Shown here: one piece after another, positions 17,964-26,660 of the stretch
How the letters are laid out: every line of letters starts with the position of its first letter
Position numbering within the stretch: the stretch's first letter is position 1
NCBI GenBank assembly: GCA_903822435.1
Contig: CAIJPE010000138.1
Span: 1 to 35,771 of the forward strand
Direction: 5' to 3'
DNA: 35,771 bases
From: an uncultured beta proteobacterium
GTDB taxonomy: Bacteria; Pseudomonadota; Gammaproteobacteria; Burkholderiales; Burkholderiaceae_C
Program-made: the position numbers and the translations under genes
Notes under the pieces: model-generated
Database searches by the model: none
The model's input: only the letters and a program-made list of their open reading frames with translations
What the model was told of the DNA's origin: nothing

Positions 17964-19064
17964 ATGGCCGATCACGCAATGCCGGTGCCCGCCATGGAAG
18001 CGCCATCGGCGGAGCTGGACGACGACCTCGTCGTCTCGCGGCCCGAGGGCCTGTACTGCCCGGCCGGAGGCTTCTACATCGACCCCTGGCGCCCGGTGGC
18101 GCGGGCCGTGCTCACGCATGCCCACGCCGACCATGCCCGGCGCGGCCATGGCGCCTACCTGGCCACGGCGGTCAGCGAAGGCGTCCTGCGCTCGCGGCTG
18201 GGCCCCATCTCGCTGCAGGGGCTGGCCTACGGCGAGGCCGTGCAGATCGGTGGCGTTCGCGTGAGCCTGCATCCCGCCGGCCACGTGCTGGGTTCGGCGC
18301 AGGTGCGGCTGGAGCATCGGGGCCGCGTGTGGGTGGCCTCGGGCGACTACTTCGTCAGCGGCCACACCGCCGATGCCAACACCACCTGCCAGGCCTTCGA
18401 GCCCGTGCGCTGCGACTGCTTCATCACCGAAAGCACCTTCGGCCTGCCGATCTACCGCTGGCGGCCGCAGTCCGAGGTGATGGCCGACATCGATGCCTGG
18501 TGGGCCGCCAATGCCCAGGCCGGGCGGGCCAGCTTGCTGCTGGGGTACAGCTTCGGCAAGGCACAGCGCCTGCTGGCCGGGGTGGATGCCGGCATCGGGC
18601 CGATCGTCGTGCACGGTGCGGTGGAGCCGCTGAACCAGGCCTATCGCGACGCCGGCGTTGCCTTGCCGCCGACGCTGCGGCTGGAAGAAGTCACCGACCG
18701 CAGCCTGCTGCGGCGCGCCCTGGTGGTCGCGCCGCCTGCCGTACTGGGCAGTGCCTGGGCGCGCCGCCTGGGCGACTTCAGCGACGCCTTTGCCAGCGGC
18801 TGGATGCAACTGCGGGGGGCCCGCCGCCGGCAAGGCGTGGACCGGGGATTCGTGCTGAGTGACCATGCCGACTGGCCCGGATTGCAGCGGGCCATCGCTG
18901 CCACGGGCGCCAGCCGCGTCATCGTGACCCACGGCTACGAGGCCGTGATGGTTCGCTGGCTGCGTCAGCAGGGCCTGCAGGCCGGCAGTTTCAGCACCGA
19001 GTACGGCGACGTCGCCGAGGAAGCGGCCGACGTCCCCGTTGCGCCTCCGCCGGCCGGGGCGTAG
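17964..19064 (+). CDS. Ligase-associated DNA exonuclease (metallo-beta-lactamase fold)
   Basis: A 366-residue metallo-beta-lactamase/beta-CASP-type protein. In many bacteria it is encoded beside an ATP-dependent DNA ligase, and proteins of the family are annotated as DNA 3' exonucleases. Visible are the metal site THAHADHARRG (His52, His54, Asp56, His57), HPAGHVLGSAQV, GDYFVSGHTADANTT, FITESTFGLPIYRW, YSFGKAQRL and a late LSDHADW. The next gene, 34 bases on, is the ligase. The usual other two members of this repair cassette, an Lhr-like helicase and a PdeM-type phosphoesterase, do not follow. The start at 17964 has no strong Shine-Dalgarno; a second in-frame ATG at 17979 or 17994 is possible. 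Confidence 0.88.
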   Translation: MADHAMPVPAMEAPSAELDDDLVVSRPEGLYCPAGGFYIDPWRPVARAVLTHAHADHARRGHGAYLATAVSEGVLRSRLGPISLQGLAYGEAVQIGGVRVSLHPAGHVLGSAQVRLEHRGRVWVASGDYFVSGHTADANTTCQAFEPVRCDCFITESTFGLPIYRWRPQSEVMADIDAWWAANAQAGRASLLLGYSFGKAQRLLAGVDAGIGPIVVHGAVEPLNQAYRDAGVALPPTLRLEEVTDRSLLRRALVVAPPAVLGSAWARRLGDFSDAFASGWMQLRGARRRQGVDRGFVLSDHADWPGLQRAIAATGASRVIVTHGYEAVMVRWLRQQGLQAGSFSTEYGDVAEEAADVPVAPPPAGA

Positions 19065-19098
19065 CGCGCACATCGGCTCGGCCGTGCATCATCGGCAC

Positions 19099-20781
19099 AT
19101 GCGCCGATTCGCCGAGCTCTACCAGGCCCTGGATGCCAGCACGGCCACTGGCGAGAAAGTGGCTGCGCTGGTGCGCTACTTTGCCGCCGCGCCGGCCGCC
19201 GATGCGGCCTGGGCGGTCTACTTCCTGTCGGGAGGCAAGCCCCGGCAGGTGGTACCCACCGCGGTGCTGCGGGCCACGGCCTGCCGCAGGGCCGGCGTGG
19301 ATGAATGGCTCTTCGAAGAGTCCTACCAAGCGGTAGGTGACCTGGCGGAGACCATCGCCCACGTGCTGCCGCCAGCCTCGCGCCAGAGCGACGACGGGCT
19401 GGCCAGCTGGGTCGAGGACCGGTTGCTGGGCTGGCGGGCGCTCTCGCCGGTCGAGCAATCCGAACAGCTGGCCCTGGCCTGGGACGAACTCGATCCCGCC
19501 GGCCGATTCCTGCTGGTCAAGCTGATCGGTGGCGGCTTCCGCGTGGGCGTCAGCCGGCTGCTGGTGCAACGTGCCCTGGCCGAGCACACGGGCCTGGACG
19601 CCAAGCTGCTGGCCCAGCGCCTGGTGGGTTGGACGGACGCACGCAGCACGCCCACCGCCGGGCGTTACCAGGCTCTGTTGGCGCCGGCCGATGCACAGGC
19701 CTCGGCCGGCGGCCAGCCCTATCCCTTCTTCCTGGCGCATGCCCTGACGGTGCCGGCGCAGACCCTGGGCGATCCGGGGGCCTGGCTCGTGGAGTGGAAG
19801 TACGACGGCATCCGGGCGCAGGTGGTCCGGCGCGAGGGCCAGGCCTGGGTGTGGTCCCGCGGAGAAGAACTGGTGACCGAGCGCTTCCCCGAGGTCGTGG
19901 CCCTGGCGGCCGGCTGGCCCGAGGGCACGGTGGTGGATGGCGAGTTGCTGGCCTGGTCCGACGGGGCACCTGCGCCCGCCGCGTTCAACGTGCTGCAGCA
20001 GCGGCTGAACCGCAAGACCGTGGGCAAGAAGCTGCTGGCCGAGGCGCCCGTGACCTTGCTGGCCTATGACCTGCTGGAAGCAGGGGGGCTGGACCTGCGC
20101 GAGCAGCCGCTGCAGGCCCGGCGCGCCCGCCTCGAAGCCCTGGCCGAGGCCACGGGCCTGCGGGTGTCGCCCCGCCTGCAGGCTGCCGATTGGCCGGCCT
20201 TCGCCGCCTTGCGGCAGCAATCTCGCGAGCGGGGGGTCGAAGGCCTGATGCTCAAGCAACTCGAGTCGCGCTATGGCAGCGGCCGGACCAAGGCCGACGG
20301 AACCTGGTGGAAGTGGAAGATCGAGCCGATGTCGGTGGATGCCGTGCTGATCTACGCCCAGGCCGGGCATGGCCGGCGCGCCAGCGTCTACACCGACTAC
20401 ACCTTTGCCGTCTGGAGCCGCCCGCCAAGGGATGCGGCCGAGGCCCAGTCCGTGGTGGATGCCATCGGCCGGCGTGAGCCCGCGGTGCCGGGTGCGCTGC
20501 AGCTGCTGGCTTTCGCCAAGGCCTATTCGGGCCTCAGCGACGAAGAGTTCAAGGCGGTGGACCGCGTGATCCGCGAGACGACGCTGGAGAAGTTCGGCCC
20601 CGTGCGCAGCGTGCGGCCCAGCCTGCTCTTCGAGATCGGCTTCGAGGGCATCAACGCCAGCCCGCGGCACAAGAGCGGCGTGGCCGTCCGTTTTCCGCGC
20701 ATGCTGCGCATCCGCCACGACAAGCCGCTGCACGAGGCCGATTCGATGGACGCGCTGCGGGCCTTGGTCGCGGGGTCATGA
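19099..20781 (+). CDS. ATP-dependent DNA ligase (ligase-associated repair cassette type)
   Basis: A 560-residue ATP-dependent ligase, expected to seal nicks during repair as an addition to the NAD-dependent LigA. It has an N-terminal DNA-binding domain (1-205), then the adenylation domain with motif I EWKYDGIRAQ (nucleotidyl Lys234), motif III-like LLAYDLL, motif IV EGLMLKQLESRYGSGR, motif V WWKWK, and a C-terminal OB domain. The start at 19099 fits the MRRFAELYQALD family N-terminus; the 20 codons of open frame before it overlap the exonuclease gene. It ends in a 6-base tail-to-tail overlap with the next, opposite-strand gene (20776-20781). Confidence 0.93.
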   Translation: MRRFAELYQALDASTATGEKVAALVRYFAAAPAADAAWAVYFLSGGKPRQVVPTAVLRATACRRAGVDEWLFEESYQAVGDLAETIAHVLPPASRQSDDGLASWVEDRLLGWRALSPVEQSEQLALAWDELDPAGRFLLVKLIGGGFRVGVSRLLVQRALAEHTGLDAKLLAQRLVGWTDARSTPTAGRYQALLAPADAQASAGGQPYPFFLAHALTVPAQTLGDPGAWLVEWKYDGIRAQVVRREGQAWVWSRGEELVTERFPEVVALAAGWPEGTVVDGELLAWSDGAPAPAAFNVLQQRLNRKTVGKKLLAEAPVTLLAYDLLEAGGLDLREQPLQARRARLEALAEATGLRVSPRLQAADWPAFAALRQQSRERGVEGLMLKQLESRYGSGRTKADGTWWKWKIEPMSVDAVLIYAQAGHGRRASVYTDYTFAVWSRPPRDAAEAQSVVDAIGRREPAVPGALQLLAFAKAYSGLSDEEFKAVDRVIRETTLEKFGPVRSVRPSLLFEIGFEGINASPRHKSGVAVRFPRMLRIRHDKPLHEADSMDALRALVAGS

Positions 20782-21645
20782 AGCACCGATGCCGACCCCG
20801 AAACCCAGCGTGGCGAAGTGGCTGGTCCAGTGATCCTCAGCCGGTGCCGGCACCTGCAGCAACGTCGCCGACACCAGATGCGGGCCCGCCTTGTCCAGCC
20901 TGAAGCGGGCCATGCCCTGCGCATCGGTGCGCGCGGTCCGGTCGACCTGGCTGCCGGTGAAGAGCCTCAGTGCCGTATCGCCCTGCGGTTTGCCGTCCAT
21001 CAGCAGCAGCAGCGTCAGCCGGTCGCCGGCCTGCAGCCGCGTCGGGTCGGACTGCGGCACCAACTCCAGCCGTTGGCCGATCTGCGCCAGGGCCGGCCAG
21101 CCGGCCTGCGCGTTGCCGCTGCGCAGATAGGTCTTGGCCTCCTTGGTGTAGTGCTCGACCCAGGGCTGCTGGCGCGACTTCTGCTGCTTCCAGGCTTGGA
21201 GGACCGCAGCGGGTGCCTGGATCTCGGCCAGGTACTCGTCCACGGCCTGGGGCGTGATGCGGATCTCGCTTTCGTCGGTGCTCAGCACCAGGCAGGCCAC
21301 GCCGGGCGCGGCAGCGCGGAAGCGGGCCTGGGCCAGCCGGTGCTTGCGGTCCCATCGCTCGGGCTCGAAGCGGCCGGAAGTGTCCACCAACTGCAGCGCC
21401 CGCAGGCTCAGGCGCTGGGGTGCGCTCAGGGGTGTCAGACCGTTGCCGTCCGACAGCGAGGTGTCGACCGGCTGGCCGGGCAGCGCCCTGAAGCTGTACG
21501 GCATGATCCACGTCTCGAGGGCGCTGGCGTCGGTGGGTGCCCAGGCCAGGGCGCAGGCCAGTGGCGACAACACCAGGGCCTTCAACCCTGCGCGCCGCCC
21601 CGCCAGGCGCTGGACTTGCTGCGTGGGGGTCAATGCTTCGGTCAT
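20776..21645 (-). CDS. Secreted DUF4198-like protein
   Basis: A 289-residue predicted periplasmic protein of uncertain function. After a long N-terminal region with a hydrophobic core (LKALVLSPLACALAWAPTDASA, cleavage likely near residue 42) comes ETWIMPYSFRALPGQPVDTSLSDGNGL, which resembles DUF4198 proteins. The C-terminal part has an Ig-like or carboxypeptidase-regulatory feel (LQAGDRLTLLLLMDGKPQGDTALRLF, TDAQGMARFRLDKAGPHLVSATLL). Members of this family are often found with metal (nickel/cobalt) transport, but there is no transporter here. The unusually long N-region suggests the true start could be further in, though no later ATG precedes the signal core. It follows mgsA by 128 bases on the same strand. 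Confidence 0.7.
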   Translation of the reverse strand: MTEALTPTQQVQRLAGRRAGLKALVLSPLACALAWAPTDASALETWIMPYSFRALPGQPVDTSLSDGNGLTPLSAPQRLSLRALQLVDTSGRFEPERWDRKHRLAQARFRAAAPGVACLVLSTDESEIRITPQAVDEYLAEIQAPAAVLQAWKQQKSRQQPWVEHYTKEAKTYLRSGNAQAGWPALAQIGQRLELVPQSDPTRLQAGDRLTLLLLMDGKPQGDTALRLFTGSQVDRTARTDAQGMARFRLDKAGPHLVSATLLQVPAPAEDHWTSHFATLGFGVGIGAS

Positions 21646-21773
21646 CAGAGGGCCCGGCCGAAGAAGGTAGGCGGATTCTTCCCAGTGGGTCAGGCAAAGC
21701 CGATATGTTCCTGTCTGGGCCCCGGGTTTGTCCAGCCCGCTTGCAGACTGTCACCCGGCGGTGGTGACGGGCT

Positions 21774-22148
21774 TCACGGCCGCGCGTCCAGGTGCGCCAG
21801 CAGGATGCGCGCGCTGGCCACGTTGGTGGCACAGGGCACGTCGTGCACGTCGCAGGCCCGCACCAGGGCATTGATGTCGGGCTCGTGCGGTTGCGGCGTC
21901 ATCGGGTCGCGCAGGAAGATGAGTGCGTCGACCTGTCCGACGGCCAGCCGGGCCCCGATCTGGAGATCGCCCCCCATCGGCCCGCTGAGCAGCCGTTCGA
22001 CGTCCAGGCCCACGCCTTCGTGCAGGCGTGCACCGGTGGTGCCGGTGGCCATCAACTGGTGCCGGCGCAGCACGGCCTCGAACTCGCGCGCCAGGGTCAC
22101 CATGGCTTCCTTCATGCGGTCGTGTGCGACCAGGGCCAGACGGTTCAT
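21774..22148 (-). CDS. mgsA: Methylglyoxal synthase
   Basis: MgsA converts dihydroxyacetone phosphate to methylglyoxal and phosphate, a bypass of lower glycolysis. The 124-residue protein is shorter than the E. coli enzyme (152), lacking part of both ends, but retains the active-site elements: LVAHD (His9, Asp10), MATGTTG (33-39), SGPMGGD (55-61, with Asp61 matching catalytic Asp71 of E. coli), FLRDP (Asp81), PHEPD (His88 matching His98) and CATNVASA. Short versions are usual in betaproteobacteria as far as I recall. Transcribed leftward; the head of the gene faces the oxygenase-like gene across 75 bases. Confidence 0.92.
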   Translation of the reverse strand: MNRLALVAHDRMKEAMVTLAREFEAVLRRHQLMATGTTGARLHEGVGLDVERLLSGPMGGDLQIGARLAVGQVDALIFLRDPMTPQPHEPDINALVRACDVHDVPCATNVASARILLAHLDARP

Positions 22149-22223
22149 GACGCGATGATGTCAGAAAGCGCTCGCCTGGGTCACCATGGACAGGCCGCGG
22201 AATCGGCGCGGAGAATGCATGCC

Positions 22224-22847
22224 ATGGATCAAGTCATTCCCCTGTTTCCGACGCCCTTCCTGCGCGCCCAGGGTGTGCTGGGCGACGCCTTGGTGAGGTC
22301 CCTGGTGGCGCACTTCGCAGCCCTGGCCGTGCGCGACAACAACACCTCGCCGCGCCTGTCCCACACCGAAATGCTGCGCCCCGCCGACAGCCCGCTGTTC
22401 GTGCAGGCGGCAGCCCTGATCACGCCCAAGCTGGCCGATTTCGGCGGGCTGATGTTCGGCGAGCGGATGGGCTGGTCGATCAAGGAAATGTGGGTGAATG
22501 TGCTGGACACGGGCGGCCACCAGGCCATGCACAACCACGCCAACAGCTTCATCTCGGGGGTGGTGTACCTCACACCCACGCACCCATCGGCGCAGACCGT
22601 ATTCATGAAGTCCCCTGGCGGCGTGGACTTCGCGTTCAGGAACGACCATGCGGGCACGACACCCGGCGAATTCAATGCCGACAAGTGGGTCAGCCCTTCT
22701 CCCGACCCCGGCGATCTGGTGCTCTTCCCTTCGTACCTGATGCATGCGGTTCCCCCCAACCAGGGCGGGCAGCGCATCACGATGTCCTTCAATGCGATTC
22801 CCGTCCGGCTGGACTCGTGGGGCTACGCCATCAGCTTCAGCGGCTGA
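22224..22847 (+). CDS. Putative 2OG-Fe(II) oxygenase (TIGR02466/PF13759 type)
   Basis: A 207-residue protein resembling the putative 2-oxoglutarate/Fe(II) oxygenase family of cyanobacteria, phages and proteobacteria. A jelly-roll iron site is suggested by MHNHANSFISGVVYL (His103 or His105 with Asn104/Asn107 nearby), His174 in LFPSYLMHAV, and Arg184 in QRITMSFN, the usual place of the 2OG-binding Arg. The N-terminal LFPTPFLRA is also typical. The substrate is unknown. The start at 22224 has GGAGA 9 bases upstream; an in-frame ATG at 22215 is too close to that site. The reading frame continues upstream across mgsA without conserved sequence. Confidence 0.78.
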   Translation: MDQVIPLFPTPFLRAQGVLGDALVRSLVAHFAALAVRDNNTSPRLSHTEMLRPADSPLFVQAAALITPKLADFGGLMFGERMGWSIKEMWVNVLDTGGHQAMHNHANSFISGVVYLTPTHPSAQTVFMKSPGGVDFAFRNDHAGTTPGEFNADKWVSPSPDPGDLVLFPSYLMHAVPPNQGGQRITMSFNAIPVRLDSWGYAISFSG

Positions 22848-22922
22848 ACCGGCGGCCGGGGCTCGCGGCGGCATGAGCCGAAGGGACCATCCGTCGTCAA
22901 ACTGACAAATCCCGCGGTTAGC

Positions 22923-25556
22923 GTGCAGGGCTTGTCGACCGACACCCTTTCCACACCCCGGGCTTCGGGCCTGTCCACGGCCGGCCGCCTGCGCACGGCG
23001 TGGATGCTCATGGCCGCATCGGGCTTCGCCGGGCTGGGCTACCAGATCGCGTGGACACAGCAGTGCGCCTTGTGGCTGGGGCACGAGACCGCGGCGGTCC
23101 TGGCGGTGGTGGCCGCCTTCTTCGGCGGGCTGGCATTGGGTGCCCGGGTGTTGGGCGAACGCATCGGCCGCAGCGCCCGCCCGGCGCGCGGTTACGCAGC
23201 TTGCGAGTTCGCCATCGGCGCCTGGAGCCTGGTCCTGGCCGCGTTGATGGCGCCGGCCAGCGGCTGGCTGCTGGACCTGACAGGCGCGCAGCCCGCCCCA
23301 GCCTGGCAATGGGCGGTGGCCTTCGCGGGCACCTTCCTCCTGCTGCTGCCGGCCACTGCCGCGATGGGGGCGACTTTGCCGGCCCTGGAGCGCGTGGTCG
23401 CCCAATGGCGCCACGAGGGCGGCTCCATCGGCGGGCTGGTGGCCAGCAACACCTTCGGCGCGGTGGTCGGCGTGTTGGCCACGGCCTTCTGGCTGATCCC
23501 CCAGTTCGGCCTGGCCCGCACGGCGCTGCTGTGCGCTGCGCTCAACGGCTTTTGCGGCCTGGCCGCGCTCGGGCTGTGGGGCCACCAGGCCACGGCTGCG
23601 CCAGCCGCGGTCATCCACGCCGCGGATGCGCGGCGGGCGATGTTGCGCCTGGCCCTCACGGGGCTGTTGGGCATCGGCTTCGAGGTGCTGGTGGTGCGCG
23701 TGCTCAGCCAGGTCGCCGAAGACACGGTCTACACCTTTGCCCTGCTGCTGGCCGTCTACCTCGTGGGCAGCGGGCTCGGGGCTGCCGCCTATCAGCGGGC
23801 TGCAGCCCGGTTGCCGGGGCCCGCGGTCGGGCGGCTGGGTCAACACTTGATCACCGCGCTGGCTGCCGCATGCCTGCTGGGCACGGGCAGCCTCTGGGCA
23901 GCCGAGTTCATCCGCGATGCCGTGCAACGGGCCCTGGGTCCGGGCATGGGCGCGGCCCTGGCTGCCGAAGCGGCCCTGGCGCTGGCCGCCTTTGGCCTGC
24001 CCACGGTGGTCATGGGGGCACTCTTCAGCCACTTGTGCGTGCAGGCCGGCCAGGCCGGTGTGTCCTTCGGCCGGGCGGTGGCGGCCAACACGGGCGGCGC
24101 CGCCCTGGCACCGCTTGTCTTCGGGGTCTGGCTGGTGCCGGCCGTGGGCCCCAAGGCCGCGCTGCTCATGCTGTGCGCCGGCTACCTGGCCCTCGCAGGG
24201 CCCATGGGTCTTGTGCAGCCGGCCCGTTGGCTGACCGCGGCCGCCGTGTGCACCACGGCCCTGCTGGCGCCGCGCCTGGCGTTTGTCGACGTCCCCGAAG
24301 GCGGCCGCATCGTCAGCTACCGCGAAGGGGCCACGGCCGCCGTGAGCGTGGTCGAAGATTCCCAGGGCGTGCTGCGGTTGCGCATTGACAACCGCCAGCA
24401 GGAAGGCAGCAGCGGCACGCGCTTCACCGACGCGCGCCAGGCGCTGCTGCCGGTGCTGCTGCACCCCGCACCGCACCGGGCCCTGTTTCTGGGGCTGGGC
24501 ACGGGCATGACCGCGGCTTCGGCCGCCGAGGACCCGGCCCTGGAGGTCGATGCCGTGGAGCTGCTGCCCGAAGTGATCGATTCGTCGGCGGCTTTCACGT
24601 CGGCCCTGTCCGGCGGCCATCCCAACCCGCGCCTGCACCGGCTGGCCTCGGACGCGCGGCGCTTCGTGCGCACCACCCTGCAGCGCTATGACGTGGTGGT
24701 GGCCGACAACTTCCACCCGGCACGCAGCGGCGCGGGGTCGCTCTACACGGTGGAACACTTCCGGGCCGTGCGGGAAACACTGGCGCCGGGCGGCCTGTTC
24801 TGCCAGTGGCTGCCCCTGCACCAACTGGATCTGGAGACCCTGCGCAGCATCGTGCGGTCGTTCCTGGCGGTGTACCCGCAAGGCCGCGCGATGCTGGCCA
24901 CCTACAGCCTGGAGACACCGGTGCTGGGCCTGGTGGCACAGGCCGGGCCCGGCCCCTTCCACCTGGCCGACACCCAGCAACGGCTGGATGCCTCGGCGCT
25001 GAAGCCCGCGCTGCCGGCGCACGGCATCGGCGACGCTTACGCCCTGCTGGGCAGTTTCGTGGCCGGCCCTGCGGCGCTGGCCGAATTCGCTGCCCCGGCG
25101 CGGATGAACACCGACGACCTGCCGGTGGTGGCCTATGGCGCGCCCCGCATCACCTATGCCCCCGATTCGCTGCCGCGCGAGCGCCTCATGGCGTTGTTGG
25201 CCGCGCTGCGGGTGGCCCCCGCCGACGTGCTGGACGTGGCGGCCGACCCCGACGGCGCGGCACGCCTGGCCGCATACTGGCAGGCTCGCAGCCGTTTCCT
25301 GGCCGCGGGCCTGAACGTGCGCCCGACCGCCGACGTGCGGCGCATGCTGGCACAAGTGGGCGGGCCCTTGCTGGACGTCTTGAAGACCAGCCCGGACTTC
25401 CGCCCGGCCTACGACCCGCTGCTGCAGATGGCCCGCGCGCTGGGCCGGAGCGACCCGTCCGCGGCGCGCGCTCTGCTGGCTGAACTGGCCAGGCTGCAGC
25501 CGGCTTGGCCGCAGGCGGCCATCGCCCTGGGCCAGTTGCCCGCTTCGGCGCCTTGA
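22923..25556 (+). CDS. Multi-pass membrane protein fused to a spermidine-synthase-like domain
   Basis: An 877-residue protein. Roughly residues 25-465 form about 12 or more hydrophobic helices in two halves (for example AVLAVVAAFFGGLALGARVLG and FALLLAVYLVGSGLGAAAY), like the fused MFS/spermidine-synthase proteins. Residues about 475-700 resemble an aminopropyltransferase: LFLGLGTGM (around 521) and DAVELLPEV for adenosyl-group binding, then VVVADNFHP around 593-600. In true spermidine synthases the last motif is D-x-x-D-P-like; here the second acidic residue is His, so aminopropyl transfer is doubtful. The C-terminal ~150 residues are helical. The GTG at 22923 is the first start; later ones are possible. 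Substrate and role unknown. Confidence 0.8.
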   Translation: MQGLSTDTLSTPRASGLSTAGRLRTAWMLMAASGFAGLGYQIAWTQQCALWLGHETAAVLAVVAAFFGGLALGARVLGERIGRSARPARGYAACEFAIGAWSLVLAALMAPASGWLLDLTGAQPAPAWQWAVAFAGTFLLLLPATAAMGATLPALERVVAQWRHEGGSIGGLVASNTFGAVVGVLATAFWLIPQFGLARTALLCAALNGFCGLAALGLWGHQATAAPAAVIHAADARRAMLRLALTGLLGIGFEVLVVRVLSQVAEDTVYTFALLLAVYLVGSGLGAAAYQRAAARLPGPAVGRLGQHLITALAAACLLGTGSLWAAEFIRDAVQRALGPGMGAALAAEAALALAAFGLPTVVMGALFSHLCVQAGQAGVSFGRAVAANTGGAALAPLVFGVWLVPAVGPKAALLMLCAGYLALAGPMGLVQPARWLTAAAVCTTALLAPRLAFVDVPEGGRIVSYREGATAAVSVVEDSQGVLRLRIDNRQQEGSSGTRFTDARQALLPVLLHPAPHRALFLGLGTGMTAASAAEDPALEVDAVELLPEVIDSSAAFTSALSGGHPNPRLHRLASDARRFVRTTLQRYDVVVADNFHPARSGAGSLYTVEHFRAVRETLAPGGLFCQWLPLHQLDLETLRSIVRSFLAVYPQGRAMLATYSLETPVLGLVAQAGPGPFHLADTQQRLDASALKPALPAHGIGDAYALLGSFVAGPAALAEFAAPARMNTDDLPVVAYGAPRITYAPDSLPRERLMALLAALRVAPADVLDVAADPDGAARLAAYWQARSRFLAAGLNVRPTADVRRMLAQVGGPLLDVLKTSPDFRPAYDPLLQMARALGRSDPSAARALLAELARLQPAWPQAAIALGQLPASAP

Positions 25557-25565
25557 GCCGCAGCC

Positions 25566-26201
25566 TCACATGGGCGGTGCAAACCCGTTGCGGCCCAGCG
25601 TGATGCGGCTTAACGTGGGCACGCCGTCGCGCATCACGGCCGCGCCGAACATGCGTGCGCCCACCACGATCAGGCTTGGATCGCCCGGTTTGAAGGTGAC
25701 CACCGGCACGCCGTCGGGCACCACCACCTTCTTCTCGCCGTCCTTGTAGCGGAGGGTCAGTTCGCGGCCCTTGGGCACTTGCGCCAGGCCCGACACCGTG
25801 GCGTTGGTCATGGTGCTCTGGGGCATCAGGTCCCAGGGGTAGTGGCCCTCACCGGAACCCCGTGCGGCCTCTGGGAAGACCAGCACTTCCAGGGCTTCCA
25901 GCGTGCCGTCGGCCTTGGTCAGGGCGGCGGTGCCGATGAAGGAGCCGGGCTGTATGGCCGCGATCTCGATCGGCACCACCTCGTTGATGGCCAGGTTGTC
26001 CGCAAGGGTGAGGGTGATCACCTCGCCGCTGCGCTCGCGCACGGTGATGCGTGGCAGGTCGATCTTCTCGATGGTGGCGCGCAGACGCACCGGGCCCGGG
26101 GCTGGCGCGGCAGGTGCAGCGGGCGCCTGCGCGGCGGCCATGCCGGTCAGCGCGCTCAGGCACAGGGCCATGGCAGTGCGTCGTCGAAGGGTCACGTTCA
26201 T
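25566..26201 (-). CDS. Secreted hypothetical protein
   Basis: A 211-residue predicted periplasmic protein of unknown function. The signal peptide is clear (RRRTAMALCLSALTGMAAAQA, cleavage near residue 25), followed by an Ala/Pro linker. A beta-rich segment, VRLRATIEKIDLPRITVRER, and two similar beta stretches (EVITLTLADNLAI; GRELTLRYKDGEKKVVVPDGVPVVTF) suggest an OB-like or DUF5666-like fold that measures or binds small ligands, but I cannot assign a family with confidence. It lies 29 bases downstream of the thioredoxin-like gene on the same strand, so the two are probably co-transcribed, and it converges on the membrane fusion gene with a 9-base gap. Confidence 0.7.
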   Translation of the reverse strand: MNVTLRRRTAMALCLSALTGMAAAQAPAAPAAPAPGPVRLRATIEKIDLPRITVRERSGEVITLTLADNLAINEVVPIEIAAIQPGSFIGTAALTKADGTLEALEVLVFPEAARGSGEGHYPWDLMPQSTMTNATVSGLAQVPKGRELTLRYKDGEKKVVVPDGVPVVTFKPGDPSLIVVGARMFGAAVMRDGVPTLSRITLGRNGFAPPM

Positions 26202-26230
26202 GGGCTTGTGCTTTCCAGGGTAGACCCGCC

Positions 26231-26632
26231 TTATACCGCCCCTGCTCCTTTCCTGCCCTGTCCGCGCAATCGCACCGCGAAGGCCTCGACCTCGCGCGCC
26301 GCCGGCGCGCCGGCGCCCCCGGCCCGCGCCGTTTCAAGCGCCGAGCGCAGCACCCGCGCCAGGGTTTCGGGCTGCGGGGTCAGCGGCCCGGCAAAGCGCA
26401 CCTGGCGAGGATCGGCGACGACCAGGGTGGGGAAGGTCTCGACGTCGAAATCGCCCACCAGTTCCGATTCGTCCTCGATGTCGATCCAGTGGCTGCGGAC
26501 TTCCACCCCGGGCACCTGCAGGGCGGCCATCGCTGCGGCAAACACAGGGGCGTACCCATCGCAGGTACGGCACCACGCGGCGCACAAGCAGGCCACGTGG
26601 ACGGTCAGGGGGATGGGTGTGGGTTCGCTCAT
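26231..26632 (-). CDS. Thioredoxin-family protein with CRTC active site
   Basis: A 133-residue thioredoxin-fold protein. It has the redox motif WCRTC (Trp20, Cys21, Cys24) in place of the canonical WCGPC, and the cis-proline loop FPTLVV (Pro68). No signal peptide is evident, so a cytoplasmic location is likely. The last 30 residues (AGGAGAPAAREVEAFAVRLRGQGRKG) are an added, charged tail. CxxC with basic/polar middle residues usually shifts redox potential toward that of glutaredoxin or disulfide isomerases; the actual partner is unknown. Upstream in its leader is a CGG triplet tract. It heads a short two-gene unit with the secreted protein downstream. Confidence 0.85.
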   Translation of the reverse strand: MSEPTPIPLTVHVACLCAAWCRTCDGYAPVFAAAMAALQVPGVEVRSHWIDIEDESELVGDFDVETFPTLVVADPRQVRFAGPLTPQPETLARVLRSALETARAGGAGAPAAREVEAFAVRLRGQGRKGAGAV

Positions 26633-26660
26633 GTGCGGCGGCTCCGGTCCTCAGATGGTA

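Noticed and set aside
16575..19073. An 832-codon open frame on the minus strand
   Set aside because: It covers clsB and the exonuclease gene, both with intact catalytic motifs on the plus strand; no conserved sequence is seen on the minus strand.
22161..25355. A 1064-codon open frame on the minus strand
   Set aside because: It is antisense to the oxygenase-like gene and the membrane fusion gene; its translation is rich in Gln, Gly, Arg and His with no domain, typical of a shadow frame.
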